Source: Fusarium oxysporum f. sp. lycopersici 4287 (taxonomy: Eukaryota > Ascomycota > Sordariomycetes > Hypocreales > Nectriaceae). Taken from it: a stretch of DNA of 64,000 nt. The translations under genes were made by a program, and so were the position numbers. Location: positions 315,472 to 379,471 of the forward strand of contig NW_017264845.1 of assembly GCF_000149955.1 (NCBI RefSeq), read 5' to 3'. Every line of letters begins with the position of its first letter. The stretch's first letter is position 1. This document shows, piece after piece, positions 1-9,950 of this stretch. The notes beneath the pieces were generated by a model. The model saw nothing but the letters and a program-made list of their open reading frames with translations, did not search any database and had not been told where the DNA came from.

Positions 1-1
1 G

Positions 2-592
2 CCGCCACCCCTACAGGTCGACGACATCGTATACGAAACTCAGATGGACAAGGCGAATGCACTTCGACGAGCTACACTAGAGCGCAGAACTTCAGATGAC
101 GACATTGTGAACCCCTGGACATCAGTCTGTCCTCCTAGGTCGATCCCATTTTCACCCGAAATCTCTCTAGATGAGGTGCAGTATGCGACCCTCAACACTG
201 GCAACACATCTCCCGGGTCAGATAATATCACGGTCGACCTCCTCAAAGCTGTCTGGCATATCATCGGGACGCACGTCCGCCGCCTGTTCGAAGGATGCCT
301 CTCCATAGGCCATCATCCGAAACCATTCAAGGAGGCCGAAGTGGTCATGATCGCCAAACCCGGACGGCGTGATCTAACATCGCCTCGGGCTTGGCGACCT
401 ATCTCTCTGCTCTCTTGCCTCGGCAAGGGGCTGGAAAGGCTGATTGCACGCCGCCTGGCGTGGGCAGCCGTTCACTACAACATCCTTCACCCACAACAGG
501 CTGGCGCTCTTCCCAAAAGGTCCGCGACGGATTTGGTGACTGCCCTGATCCATGATATAGAACTAGCATTTGAAAGTGGAATGCGGGGTTGA
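2..592 (+). pseudogene. Tad/I-type LINE reverse transcriptase fragment, truncated at both ends
   Basis: The frame is already open at the window edge and runs to a TGA at 590-592. The peptide reads like the region between endonuclease and reverse transcriptase plus the first RT blocks of a fungal non-LTR retrotransposon: a SPGSDNITVDLLK block (pro-pro-gly-substrate type motif 1), a KPGRRD / WRPISLLSCLGKGLERLIARRL block (RT motif 2), then HPQQAGALPKRSATDLV. The YADD-containing catalytic palm, the RNase H region and any zinc knuckle are absent, because homology stops at the TGA. This is a dead fragment. The upstream part may lie outside the window. The family assignment is from memory of Tad/I-clade elements and a protein search would settle it. 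Confidence 0.8.
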
Positions 593-1223
593 TACAAGGA
601 TTATCAGCCAATGACAATGCGAAACGTCCACTTTCATCGAAAGTGAATAAATCCATAGAGATGTAGACCCCCTAGTATTAAATGTGTCATTCAACTTGAC
701 TCTCCGGGTCATTAGCAAGATGAAAGTCGTCCATGGGCAGAAGTACATAATCTTTGGCGCTCATCCCTCACGACAACCCCTGCGACTTACGCACTCCCTG
801 ACGGCATTGGGCGCGTCCATCTTTAGAGGGTTTGTAGTTATAGGCTGTTTACTTGGCTCTCAATATTAATGTTCTTGTTGGCAACATTCACAGCCTTCCC
901 CAGTACATTGATGATGTGGGTCCCTGGCTAAAAAAGCAAGGTGTGAGCAATGCGATACAAGCCTTGGTGTACGGACTGAAGTCTGGGGGGAGGATTATTT
1001 CTCACCTGGGAGGAAAGTGCATCTGGAGGCAACATGACCTTTCTAATGGCCGCAACGACGACGCTGTAGCCTTCGTCCTTGGCCGTCTTGAACTTACATA
1101 TCCTAACGTGATCGGCATGAATCGGAGCAGCGTCTCCACAGCCTGGAAGTTGAGCCGAATCGACTTCGACGATCTATATTTCTTCCTTGAATTCTGTTGA
1201 ACTGGCAATGAGGAGGAAGAGTG
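593..1223. other. Non-coding interval, no gene recognised
   Basis: This stretch has short open frames on both strands (for example a plus-strand one ending at 1200) but none shows a recognisable domain, good codon pattern or conserved start. It separates the LINE fragment from the hydrolase remnant and is probably decayed sequence. Confidence 0.4.
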
Positions 1224-1941
1224 CTATACCTGGATTAATCCCCTGCCCCAGCCCGTTTTGAGGGTCTCGTAGAAGAAAAACGCCTCAATTTTATCTTTCG
1301 GGTCTTTGGATGTCCTGCGTTTGTTTAAGACGTTAGGGAATGCCCTTGTTAGCTCATCCAGGCGCTCAGAGTCTACACCAAGGAGCTTCAAGGTGTGTTC
1401 CTGAGTGTCGATGCCGAAGAATTCGAGGATCCTCCGAGCAATATCGGCCGGCTTCGCGGCTGAGGAACCTTTGAATGGTGTCCCTAAGAATATCATTCCA
1501 CGAAGATTCTTAGTGATGGACTTTTTGCGAGAATCTTCCGTTCCCTGATCGCCGTGGACTAGGACCTGCGCGGCGACGAGCCCACCGAGGCTGTGGGCGA
1601 TGAAGGTGATGGGACGATCTTCCTGCTCTCTGCAGTCAGCAGCCAGCAGCCAGTAATAAGATAGTGGCGCTAGAGGGCTAGAGATCTGGCATTTGGGATG
1701 ACTGACTGTCCCCGTGCTAGAACGCTCTGCTGCTAGTTTCGCGCAAAGGTCCTCGGCATCGCTATGGATTTCCGTCTTCGTGACGCTCGATTGATCGCGG
1801 TGAGTGATGCCGGTGTCGTAGCCAAAGAGGAAGATCCGACTTTCTGGGATGTCCTGCGGAAGCAGATCTTTGGGCCAGAGGACTCCATCTTGGGTCCAAG
1901 TTTTCTCTCTGTCCCCTCGCAGCCCGTGCAAGAAGACGACG
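1224..1941 (-). pseudogene. Alpha/beta-hydrolase (lipase-like) domain fragment, NLR-type N-terminal domain
   Basis: The peptide has the layout of the serine hydrolase domain often found at the N-terminus of fungal STAND/NLR proteins. It starts with VVFLHGLRGDREKTW (oxyanion-loop HG motif), then a FGYDTGIT block, the nucleophile elbow AHSLGG near residue 120, and FLGTPFKGS after it. In-frame upstream is a TAA, but a clean intron end (CTAAG branch-like sequence followed by ATGCAG at 1947-1942) precedes the first homologous codon, so the 5' exon is missing. The piggyBac inverted repeat starts only 30 bp further at 1971. At the other end a GTATAG donor-like site follows the last homologous residues, so the NB-ARC or NACHT part is also absent. 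Likely a remnant cut on the 5' side by the transposon. The acyl or peptide substrate is unknown. Confidence 0.65.
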
Positions 1942-1970
1942 CTGCATCCTTAGCATCAGTTGAGACTCAT

Positions 1971-4214
1971 CTCCTGAGTGCGCATAAGGCTCCAAGGCGT
2001 ACCTTGCCCCACATGATCCCGGTCATCCCGGGAGTACAAGCAGGGTACAAAAAGTTTAATCTCGGAAGTAATTCCTGCTAATTCCCCGCCAAAACACCAT
2101 CAATTCATTTTGATACCATCAATGAATTCCCCTCCAATTCTAGAAGAGATACAGGCCATCAACCCCTATGATGATAACAGCTTTATCAGGGAAGAGCATA
2201 ATCGTTGCTTGTGGCAAGGGGACCCCACCCGGGCCGTTGATCTTCCGGTGGAAAATGACCGAGGCACTAACTTCAAGCCTTTCCACGTAGAAACACGCAA
2301 CTTTCGCGTCAGCCCACTGCCTCCAACGCCTCTGCAACTATTCCAGCTTTTCCTACCTATATCACTCGTTGAAAAATGGGTTTCTTACACCAATTCGTGG
2401 ATCACGTGGCTCAAAGAAAACGGCGTCGTTGACAGCTAGAAGAACCCGATGGGGACGACCTCATATCTGCACCAATGGGAAGGAATAACGGTCTCAGAGG
2501 TGTTGACGATGATTGGTGTGCTAATCTATATAGGTGTGCATAAGGAAAAGACGATACGAAGCTATTGGAACCCCCCCAAGCCCGGTGTTCAACGCCCTGC
2601 GCACTCATTTATCAAGTTCATCTCATACAACAAGTTTCAGCTCATCCACAGGCACCTTCGTCCCTTTGACCACACCAAATATGACGAAACCGCACCTGTT
2701 CCGAAGGTATTTCAATGCGTTGAAGAGTGGTCTGACCACATACAAGCCGTATCTATGCAGATATTCCGGCCCGGGTCTCACCTTGCCGTCGATGAGTGCA
2801 TGATCCGCTATACAGGCAAAAGCGATGATACAACGGTTATCAAAGGCAAGCCTGACCCCGTGGGCTTCAAGATATGGGTAATCGCCCAATACGGCTTCTT
2901 TATTCGGTGGATTTGGCATGTCAAGGAGAAACCACACGGTGCCGTTGGCGTTGAAATTTCAACGCAGAAGTCATTATCGCCAGGTCGGCCAAGCAAGCGA
3001 AGAAAAGTCACAGTCGAAGCCCCCGATACAAAAGACGAGCCTTTCGCACCGAATTCGACTCAGGCCATCGTCATTGCCCTCACAAATATACTGCCAAAAG
3101 CGACATATCACATATTTATGGATAACCTCTTCTCGTCGTCTCCCCTCTTCCGCAACCTCCGCAACCGCGGCCTCGGGGCCACAGGCACGGCTCGTACGAA
3201 CAGCGGCATCCATCAGGAATTAGTACAGGATAGGAAAGATGACGGCAAGGTCAAGAAAATGTACGAATATAATACGGTCAAGACGATACCGACCCCTGAT
3301 AACCAGGTACTGACTTTAGACACTTTTCAGTGAGAAATCCATACTAATTTGTCTTCGTGCTGTATCCCTAGGTCAATCAAATCGCTTGGAAAGACAACAA
3401 GCTTGTGTTATTTTTGACCACTGTGTTCACCGGTGCTGACGATGAGCGTGTCCTACGGCAGAGGAAGAAGCCGTCGTCAAAAAAGTCAGAGGCCAAGCCA
3501 ATACGCCGCTTTTTCGGTGACGAAGCTATCAAGATGATTAACATGCCGATAGTGGCTGCTAAGTATAACGACCAAATGAATCACGTTGACCGTGGTGACC
3601 AATTGAGGTCATATTATAAGTACGATCATCCCCTACGCCGTGGAGCGTGGCAGGCACTTGCATGGACTTTCCTCCTCGACGTGGCCCTCGTTAACAGCTA
3701 TATTACTCAACTTCACGGACCGCAGCCAAATTGGAAGAGATATACGAATCAAAGGGAGTGGCGAGAGTGTATTTACAACGAATTATTCAACGCCTACGGT
3801 CATGACAGTCAGGCAAGGCAGCGTTACCGAGCAGGAGACGAGCGTGATCTACGAGAGCCCGAATTACAGAGGGAACACATCAATCGTGAGATCAGTCACG
3901 TTAACCGCAATGTCAAATCAAGCTGCCTAGCTTGTAAGGGGTGTCGGCAGGGGGAGATGAGGGCAAAAGCTCCGGAATGGAGCCCACTTACGGAGGTTAG
4001 CGGCAATGAGAAGAAGAAGAGGAAGAGGAAGCTGCGTAAGCAGACTTGGTACGGCTGCCGAATCTGTGATGTAGCAATTTGTAACAACCGGAATTGTTGG
4101 GACTTCTATCACCACCTAATATAGGCGAGGAATCATGTACCTTTAATTTGACGCATTTTAATTGGTTGCAACCCCTCGTCGTGACCTCCTTGGAGCCTTA
4201 TGCGCACTCAGGAG
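1971..4214 (+). mobile_element. piggyBac-type DNA transposon, copy 1 (2.2 kb)
   Basis: The element is bounded by a perfect 27-bp inverted repeat beginning CTCCTGAGTGCGCATAAGG (1971-1997 and 4188-4214). It contains one transposase gene reading left to right. A second, diverged element of the same kind lies at 32877-34953 and shares the protein and the 3' non-coding sequence (both have a conserved tract around GTACCTTTRATTTRACGCATTT just after the stop). No TTAA duplication, the usual piggyBac target signature, is visible next to either end: the left flank ends TCAT and the right flank starts CTAC. Either the boundaries have decayed or this lineage differs. The insertion lies immediately beside the truncated hydrolase. 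Confidence 0.75.
2122..4124 (+). pseudogene. piggyBac-type transposase (DDE_Tnp_1_7), interrupted by a stop codon
   Basis: The best start is the ATG at 2122, giving an N-terminus (QAINPYDDNSFIRE) that aligns with the intact relative at 33013. The frame is broken by an in-frame TAG at 2437-2439, right after YTNSWITWLKENGVVDS. It then continues with the same frame. A 65-bp intron at 3307-3371 (GTACTG...CCCTAG) is needed to join TIPTPDNQ to VNQIAWKDN; the copy at 33013 has no intron there. The three catalytic aspartates are present (AVDECMIRYTG, IFMDNLFSS, NHVDRGDQ). The C-terminus has a cysteine/histidine cluster (CLACKGC, GCRICDVAICNNRNCW) like the piggyBac cross-brace zinc domain. With one nonsense mutation it is probably inactive, unless the TAG is read through. 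Confidence 0.8.
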
Positions 4215-4289
4215 CTACTGATCCAACAAGCTAGTCATAGTCGCTCAAGCTATCTCGCTGATGAAGACTTCACGATAAACCAGAGGACA

Positions 4290-4561
4290 TCGCACCAAAG
4301 GACGAACTAACAGAGTACTTATCTCTGCCATTGCTGCCGGTGGATGACCCTCTAGAATGGTGGCGCTTGCACCAGGATTCATTACCTAAGCCAGCAATAA
4401 TGGCATTCGATATACTGTCAGTACCGGCTACTTCATGCGAATGCGAAAGGCTATTCAGCCAGTCGAAACTAATAATATCAACGCAGAGACAGAGTATGAA
4501 AGATCAAACAATCGAGGATCTCATTTGTTTAAAGTACTGGTTGGGGAAGCGTGGGTCTTGA
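4290..4561 (+). pseudogene. hAT transposase C-terminal dimerisation fragment
   Basis: About 90 codons, open from roughly DELTEYLSLPLLPVDD to a TGA at 4559-4561, match the hAT dimerisation domain: WWRLHQDSLPKPAIMAFDILSVPATS followed by CERLFSQSKLIIS and a basic RQSMK stretch. No catalytic part is present upstream, where the piggyBac end lies 76 bp away, so this is an orphan 3' end of a hAT transposon. It is not the missing end of the hAT ORF at 14931, which is 10 kb away, although both could come from related elements. Confidence 0.8.
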
Positions 4562-4639
4562 CTCTTGAGGCAGAGCTTTGACTGCAGGTCGACGGTGCCA
4601 CTATCGGGACATTGTTTGGCTTACCTACGATTTAAATTG

Positions 4640-4765
4640 AATAGAATTCAATAAGGCTTATACAACTCAATTCAACTCAATTCAATTCAATTCAAATGTA
4701 TGACACCTCAATTCAATTCAATCTGACCCTCGAATTGAATTGAATTGAATTGTTCGGAGCGCTGA
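4640..4765. repeat. Imperfect AATTC microsatellite with an inverted half
   Basis: Runs of the 5-mer AATTC/CAATT occur in one orientation at about 4660-4725 and as the complement GAATT at about 4733-4751, so the tract could fold into a hairpin. It separates the hAT fragment from the monooxygenase remnant. No gene is seen here. Confidence 0.7.
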
Positions 4766-4924
4766 ACTGCACAAGGTTGCTGTCATTAGGCGACTTCAAT
4801 GAATACATTGAACATCTAAGAACCGAAACCAATTTTGTCACGAGTAACCTTACTCTATGCCGAAAGGAAATTTGCATTACGATTTGGGGTGATGGAAGTC
4901 CCGACATGTCGGGTATTGGAGTGT

Positions 4925-5756
4925 AGATGAGGAAACCGATAAGAATGTAACTGTCTCGTTCGAAGACGGAGACACAGTTACTTCCGAGTTTGTGGTTGGA
5001 TGTGATGTTATCCACTCCAAGGTGAGAAATCACATTGAAGTGGTTGAGCCAGAATTCAGTGGCCTGATTGGAATCATGGGCTCGGTAATGGAGACAGAGC
5101 TTTCGTCGATGTAAGGACCTTCACACCCTCCTCTCCCTTGCATGATGTTCGGTTCCAACGGCTCGTTCGCTATTATGCCGTCCAGCTTTGATGGCAAAGA
5201 AGTAGAGTACTTTGCCACTCTCGAAGCGAAAGATCGCAGTCGGGAGGAATGGTCACAACTGTAACAGAACAAGTCTGAGCTTCACCGAATGATGACAGGG
5301 CGCTTTACATGTCACAATTCACAATGGCCTAATCTAGTCCAAGAGCTTTGTAACAAAACTCCACAGAATACCTTAACGAGCTGGCCGTAAGTATCCCACT
5401 CAAGTCTGTTAGCTCGATCATTGACTAACTAATCTGGGCAGGTTCTTTTCAGTCACGACACTCAACGACTTGAAGTCTACGCTGGTCGAGTAATAGTTAT
5501 TGGTGATGCAGCGCATGCTATCCCACCGACTGGCGGCCAAGGAGCTGCCATGGCATTCGAAGACGCTGAAACACTTTCTTACGTCCTCGGACGGATCCGC
5601 GATATTTGCCTGATCCGTCCTAACGGTGACCATAGATCGCTGGTGAACGAGATGCTCCACAAGTGGCAGCGACACCGCCAAGGTCGAATCGTCAAGGTCA
5701 TGGACTTTACTTCGATGCAAGTGTTACATCATTTACCAGACGTAGTCTGTGTCTGA
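4925..5756 (+). pseudogene. FAD-dependent aromatic-type monooxygenase, N-terminally truncated and decayed
   Basis: Three pieces of one flavoprotein monooxygenase gene are visible. The first (about 4925-5116) has the VVGCDVIHSKVR motif, matching the GAD-IHSxVR signature of UbiH/salicylate-hydroxylase-type enzymes. The second has FGSNGSFAIMPSS and KTPQNTLTSWP. A typical 55-bp intron (5387-5441, GTAAGT...GGGCAG) then joins to FFSV. The third has the second FAD-binding motif GDAAHAIPPTGGQGAAMAFEDAE. The Rossmann GxGxxG start is absent. Lesions are a TAA after ELSSM at about 5112-5116, a TAA at about 5262 and a frameshift near 5485. Such enzymes hydroxylate aromatic or polyketide substrates with NAD(P)H; the original substrate cannot be read from the remnant. 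Confidence 0.82.
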
Positions 5757-6075
5757 CAAAGAACGCAATAACCCTGAACTCTCAGCTCTACCAAGTATCC
5801 ATTTCGACAATCATATGTCAATGGCTAACTACCGTTGAGAAGACTGATTTTCGCTGCGGAGCTTATCCGCAAATAACACATCTTAATCATAAACAGCCAG
5901 AATGCGATACGATAGTTACAAGGTTACATTTATAATTACAGCGGCAAGCCCTGCTCACTACTACGGTACTACCAGAAGAATGAACGAGAGTACATTTTCA
6001 ATTAGCCCTACATATAAATACAGCCAGAGAACACTGATGTTAGAGTGAACAAGATATTTTTGACACATCCATGAA
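5757..6075. other. Intergenic interval
   Basis: No gene is seen between the monooxygenase remnant and the stop codon of the minus-strand coiled-coil gene. It probably contains that gene's 3' untranslated sequence. Confidence 0.4.
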
Positions 6076-8108
6076 TCAGTTAGTGATTGGGAAAGTGCTC
6101 TGAGTGACCGATCCAGAGTTGGTATCAATGGTAACTTGAACTCCAGGCAGAGCCTTGGCTTCGTTGTAAGACCATTGCTGAACACCTATTCAAAGTCATT
6201 AGTACTGCATCCCAATTCTTGCACAACCAAATTTACTCACTGTTGGGGCCTTGAGCACCAATGGTACACTTAGTACCCTTGTCAAGAGCTTCAAAATACT
6301 TGTACGTAACATAGTTGGGTCGTGCTTCTTCGAGAATCACCATGAAGTGATAGTACTGGTCTCTGTCTCGGTAGCGTGAAACATACCACTCAATACAAAG
6401 CGAGCGTGATGGAGCCTCGCCGGTAATCTCGTAGTAAATGCCTTGAGGGGTGTCCTTGTAGATGTACAGGTCACACCAGAAGGGGAAAAGCGTATAAGGA
6501 GGCATGTCGCTGCTTCGGTAGGGCAGAGGCTGGTAGGAATAAATTGTGTTGCCTTTGTCAAGGCTCAGGAGACCGTTGATAGATACGTAGACATTGGTGG
6601 AGGAGTAGCCAAAAATGGTAACAGGGAATGAGCTGACAATTGGGTATACAATGTCGTCATAGTTGTCCGCAGCACCTCCGAGACTACCCACAATAGGGAT
6701 GGGGTTTCTGAGAGCCTGCAACATTGTCAGCGACGACTTGTATCGAGTTCATATGCAGGAGGACTCACCACTTTGTTTGGCAGCTTGGGCTTATTAGCCT
6801 CTTCAAGTTGAAGCTTGACTCGTTCAAGTTCAGCTTCAGCAACTCGCTTGGCCTCTTCCTCAGCCTGAAGGCGTGCCTGCACTTCAGCATCATGAGCAGT
6901 GGCAGCATCAACCTTACTTTGCAGGTCTCGAACAGACTCATCACAGATACGCTTAGCCTCGTTCGCCGCCTCAAGGCGCTGGTGGTCCTCGAGATCGTGA
7001 GCACTCAGCTGATCAATCTTATCCTGGAGAGCCTTCTGGGTAGCTTCAGTAGACTCCTGAAGCTCCTGGAGCAACTGAATCTTCTGGTCTCGTTCAGCTT
7101 GAGCACCAGCCAGACCAACCTCAAGGGTAGCAATGGCACTATCCTTTTGAGCGATGGCCTGGTTGGCAGCTTCAAGATTACTGTTTGCCTGGTCAAGAGA
7201 CTCAGTGAGACGTGCTGCATCTCGCTCCTTGGAGGCCAGGTCTGCCTTGGTGCTATCAAGAGTGGTAGACAACTCGGCGTTAGTCCTGTTGGCAGCTGCG
7301 AGTTGCTCAGTCAGGGCAGCGATCTGTGCTTCCTTAGCTTGGCAGTTGTTCTTGCAGGTCTCCATAGCTTTCTGTGCGACGCTGAGCTCATGTCGGGTGG
7401 ATGTGAGCTGCTGAGTGGCATCGTCTAGCTCAGCCTGAATAGCAGCCTTCTCCTGAAGTGCCCTCTCCAGTGCATCATGAGCTGAGTCGATGGATTCATG
7501 GTCCTCTCTGCCATGCTCAGCCTCACGCTGCTCCCTCTCATAAGCCTCAAGAATAGTCTTGTCAAGCTTGCTCTTGAGACGACTTTCGGTTGTCTTAGAC
7601 TGACGAAGAGCCTTTTCAGTCTTTCGAAGCTTGTTGGCAAGCTCTTTCTCTGCCTTGAGAGCCATCTCTCGGTTTTTGGCCAGGAGTTGCCCAAGTTCCT
7701 TCTTGGCCTTCTCTTGGCCAGCCACCTTGGACTCAAGCTGTTCAATGCTGTGAATCTGAGAATGAAGTTGCTGGCGGAGAAGCGTCATTTCGATAGCATC
7801 GTTGCCAATGGTATCTATGGCGGCATGAAGTCGCTGCCTGAGAAGCTCATAGTTCTACTCGAAGGATATTGGTTAATCTTGAGAATGGTAGTTGGGAAAG
7901 CTGTAGAGAAACTTGCCTCGTTGAGGTGGGCAGCGCGGTCAATGAAAGCAGACGCCCAAGCTAAGTTCTCGCTGATGTTATCGGCAAATGGGAGTGGCCT
8001 TGTGATGCGCTTGATTGCAGGTTCCTCAGTGGGAAGAGTGCACTGGAAAGTGACAGCCTCTACATATGGCTCAGGCGGGGTAAGGATAGTCCTTTTGCAA
8101 GTAAGCAT
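6076..8108 (-). CDS. Coiled-coil protein with C-terminal nidogen-like beta domain, four exons
   Basis: Splicing reads 8108-7917, 7854-6769, 6715-6241 and 6185-6076, giving about 620 residues with no stop. Introns: 6186-6240 and 6716-6768 are ordinary GT-AG (GTGAGT donors); 7855-7916 has a GCAAGT donor, so it is GC-AG. Residues about 65-430 form a long, highly charged coiled coil with heptad-like repeats (KELGQLLAKNREMALKAEK, ERDQKIQLLQELQES). After a proline-rich hinge near the second intron comes a compact beta-type domain with YSSTNVYVSINGLLSLDKG and TLFPFWCDLYIY, resembling the NIDO fold of nidogen/mucin-type extracellular proteins. No signal peptide is seen with the ATG at 8108. The frame stays open upstream to an acceptor-like CGCAG at 8200, so another 5' exon (perhaps using the ATG at 8308) is possible. 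It neighbours two secreted-protein genes. Function is unknown; a surface or adhesion role is inference. Confidence 0.72.
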
Positions 8109-9101
8109 CAAATCCACCGTAAGGAAATCGTCAGTCGTACTGAGAGTGGCATCCTGAGTGCTTGGCCTTTCGATGATGGGGCATCTTGCAATAGAGTGGC
8201 TGCGATCAGAGTTGTGTTAAAAGCATAGAGTGGTGATGAGCGTTTAAGTAAATCCTCAATGTATGACTTGGGTTTGGTCTGAGAACGAAAGAAATAGACG
8301 AGGAACATGCTGATATTTATAAAAGATATCTAATGAACAAGAGCAGAGCAACAAGGGACGTTTAATCTGTTCTCCCAAACCAATTGTCTGCCAGAATTTC
8401 TCTCTCGCTGAAGATATCCTCTTCGTCATTGCAATATGACCATTCACTTGTGATGATCAACAGATGTGGCTGTCGTTAAGCCGGGATGTCCGCACTATGT
8501 AATTGGACGAGCCGTCGTATCGACCAGTTATCTGTATGTTCAGCTTGCAACGGCAATGCCGGAATGACCTGATGTTACATTGAAGAATTTCCACTTTGGC
8601 CTCTCCAGGAAGCATGTCAGAGTGAAATAGCGGGATTGGGGTTAGTGTGGTCAGCTAAAAGTGATTTGGCGTCTCCGAAGCTGCTGACGAATCAATAAAC
8701 CCTTTTCTCTGCAGGTTCAGCTTCTGCATCCTGAAGATCTTATCCTCTTTGAGGGCAAAAATGCCCTCGTCTGCTTACGGCCTTCCACATTTCGTCTTGC
8801 CATTGGACTATCCCATCGAGTGCTAACTGGCGCCAGGTACAACCACCCCGCTTTTATCTCCATCTTACGCATAAGGTGCGGTTTCTGGTTGGGTCAAAAT
8901 TTTCTGGGCAGAGGCGCCAATTGGCTGTAACTTTATCTCCATGTACCTGGCGTCAGTTAGCACTCGATGGGATAGAGTTACAGAGCATTCATTAACTAAT
9001 TAATTATATATATTAAGCTAAAACTACTTAAAATATTTTAAATTTTCCTTTTAATTCTGTTAAATCCTCTTAGTTCTCCCTTAGTAATAATTATAATAGC
9101 T
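8109..9101. other. Intergenic interval with a possible upstream exon and a MITE
   Basis: The part up to about 8310 may contain the first exon of the coiled-coil gene. 8811-8972 is a small inverted-repeat element listed separately. From about 8995 to 9100 the sequence is strongly AT-rich and probably is 3' flank of the minus-strand secreted-protein gene. Confidence 0.4.
8811..8972. mobile_element. 162-bp MITE with about 30-bp inverted ends and TA duplication
   Basis: The left end TCCCATCGAGTGCTAACTGG and its continuation to about 8840 is matched by the reverse complement ending at 8972 with one mismatch (GGCGCC against GACGCC). Both ends abut a TA dinucleotide (8809-8810 and 8973-8974), the target signature of Tc1/mariner/pogo elements. 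There is no coding capacity, so it must have been moved by a transposase from elsewhere. Confidence 0.85.
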
Positions 9102-9950
9102 CTAAGGGCAATTTCTGTCAAATATTAAAAAAGTAGGCCAGGGTATAAACGGTAAATCCTTCACTGCCTTTCCATGCAGGTAACAGACATTTCTATAAAA
9201 ATCGGTCACCCCGAAGCTATATGCCAAGCATCTGCTATCAGCTAAACAATTCTGCTTGCAACTTGTGCTGTCGACGCGAAGTATCTGGTATTGGTCTTGG
9301 CTCCCTCCCCTGATGCCGCACCTCTGACCCGCAGACGCGACCGCGCGCTGGCACTGGGCCAGTGCTGATGCATATGATGCTATAGCTGATGAGATTCTGC
9401 CTGTGCAGCTGGTCTGTTGTGCCGAGATTTGCGCAGCACAGTTTGCTTGCTGCGTCGAGACTTGCGAAGCACAGTTTGCTTGCTGCGTCGAGACTTGCGA
9501 AGCACAGTTTGCTTGCTGCGTTGAGAGACTGCGCTGACATGTTGCGAGATCTGTTCGACACTTTTGAAGATCTTGATCGCACTGCGTCGGTCCCGCAGAA
9601 GCCATAGGAACGATCGCTAGGCTTTGAGCTTCGCTTTCAAGCAGATTCATCTCACAGCGACCGGATCGCTCCGATTGGCGCGGCGGTTCCCAGAATGAGT
9701 CAACACATTCTTCCATGCTACCGCAACGGTTTGCACATTCGGCAGGGGTACTGGTAAACTCCACTGAACCTGGAGCAATAACCACATCGCAGTAGACTCG
9801 GTAGTCTTTGCCTTGAAAAGTAACGATTTTCTTGTCTGAGGATGGGCAGCAGCCAGCATATGTGCCTGTGGTGCTGCATGATTGGGCACTGATGAGAGTG
9901 GGGAGGAAAGCCAGGCAGGCTAGATAAACAATCAATAGGGAGCGAGACAT
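9102..9950 (-). CDS. Secreted cysteine-rich protein with PAN/Apple-like segments and 11-residue repeats
   Basis: A 282-residue uninterrupted protein starts at the ATG at 9950. The first 22 residues (MSRSLLIVYLACLAFLPTL plus ISA) are a clear signal peptide. Residues about 24-105 contain CSTTGTYAGCC and a CANRCGSMEECVDSFW pattern typical of PAN/Apple-like domains. Residues about 125-180 are a cysteine-spaced helical linker with near-identical 11-mers of the STQQANCASQV type. Residues about 205-282 form a second PAN-like unit (CKQNCLADSRCLAYSF ... NVCYLHG). PAN domains bind protein or carbohydrate in extracellular proteins. The gene is divergent from the 30-unit cysteine protein at 10746 with a 0.8-kb shared upstream region. 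Export to wall or medium is a safe inference; the ligand is unknown. Confidence 0.8.
   Translation of the reverse strand: MSRSLLIVYLACLAFLPTLISAQSCSTTGTYAGCCPSSDKKIVTFQGKDYRVYCDVVIAPGSVEFTSTPAECANRCGSMEECVDSFWEPPRQSERSGRCEMNLLESEAQSLAIVPMASAGPTQCDQDLQKCRTDLATCQRSLSTQQANCASQVSTQQANCASQVSTQQANCAAQISAQQTSCTGRISSAIASYASALAQCQRAVASAGQRCGIRGGSQDQYQILRVDSTSCKQNCLADSRCLAYSFGVTDFYRNVCYLHGKAVKDLPFIPWPTFLIFDRNCP
9436..9534 (-). repeat. 33-bp coding minisatellite, three units
   Basis: Three successive 33-bp units (two identical, the third diverging at its end) encode 11-residue repeats with one cysteine each. The flanking sequence on the 9403-9435 side encodes a more diverged fourth unit. The unit length is a multiple of three, so gain or loss of units would keep the frame, and copy number is likely to vary between strains. 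Confidence 0.9.

Noticed and set aside
5961..6185. Minus-strand frame at the end of the coiled-coil gene
   Set aside because: Out of frame with the last exon; the correct exon here (6185-6076) ends at TGA 6076.
6724..7428. Long plus-strand frame opposite the coiled-coil exon
   Set aside because: It is an antisense shadow of a low-complexity coiled-coil coding sequence, with leucine/serine bias only.
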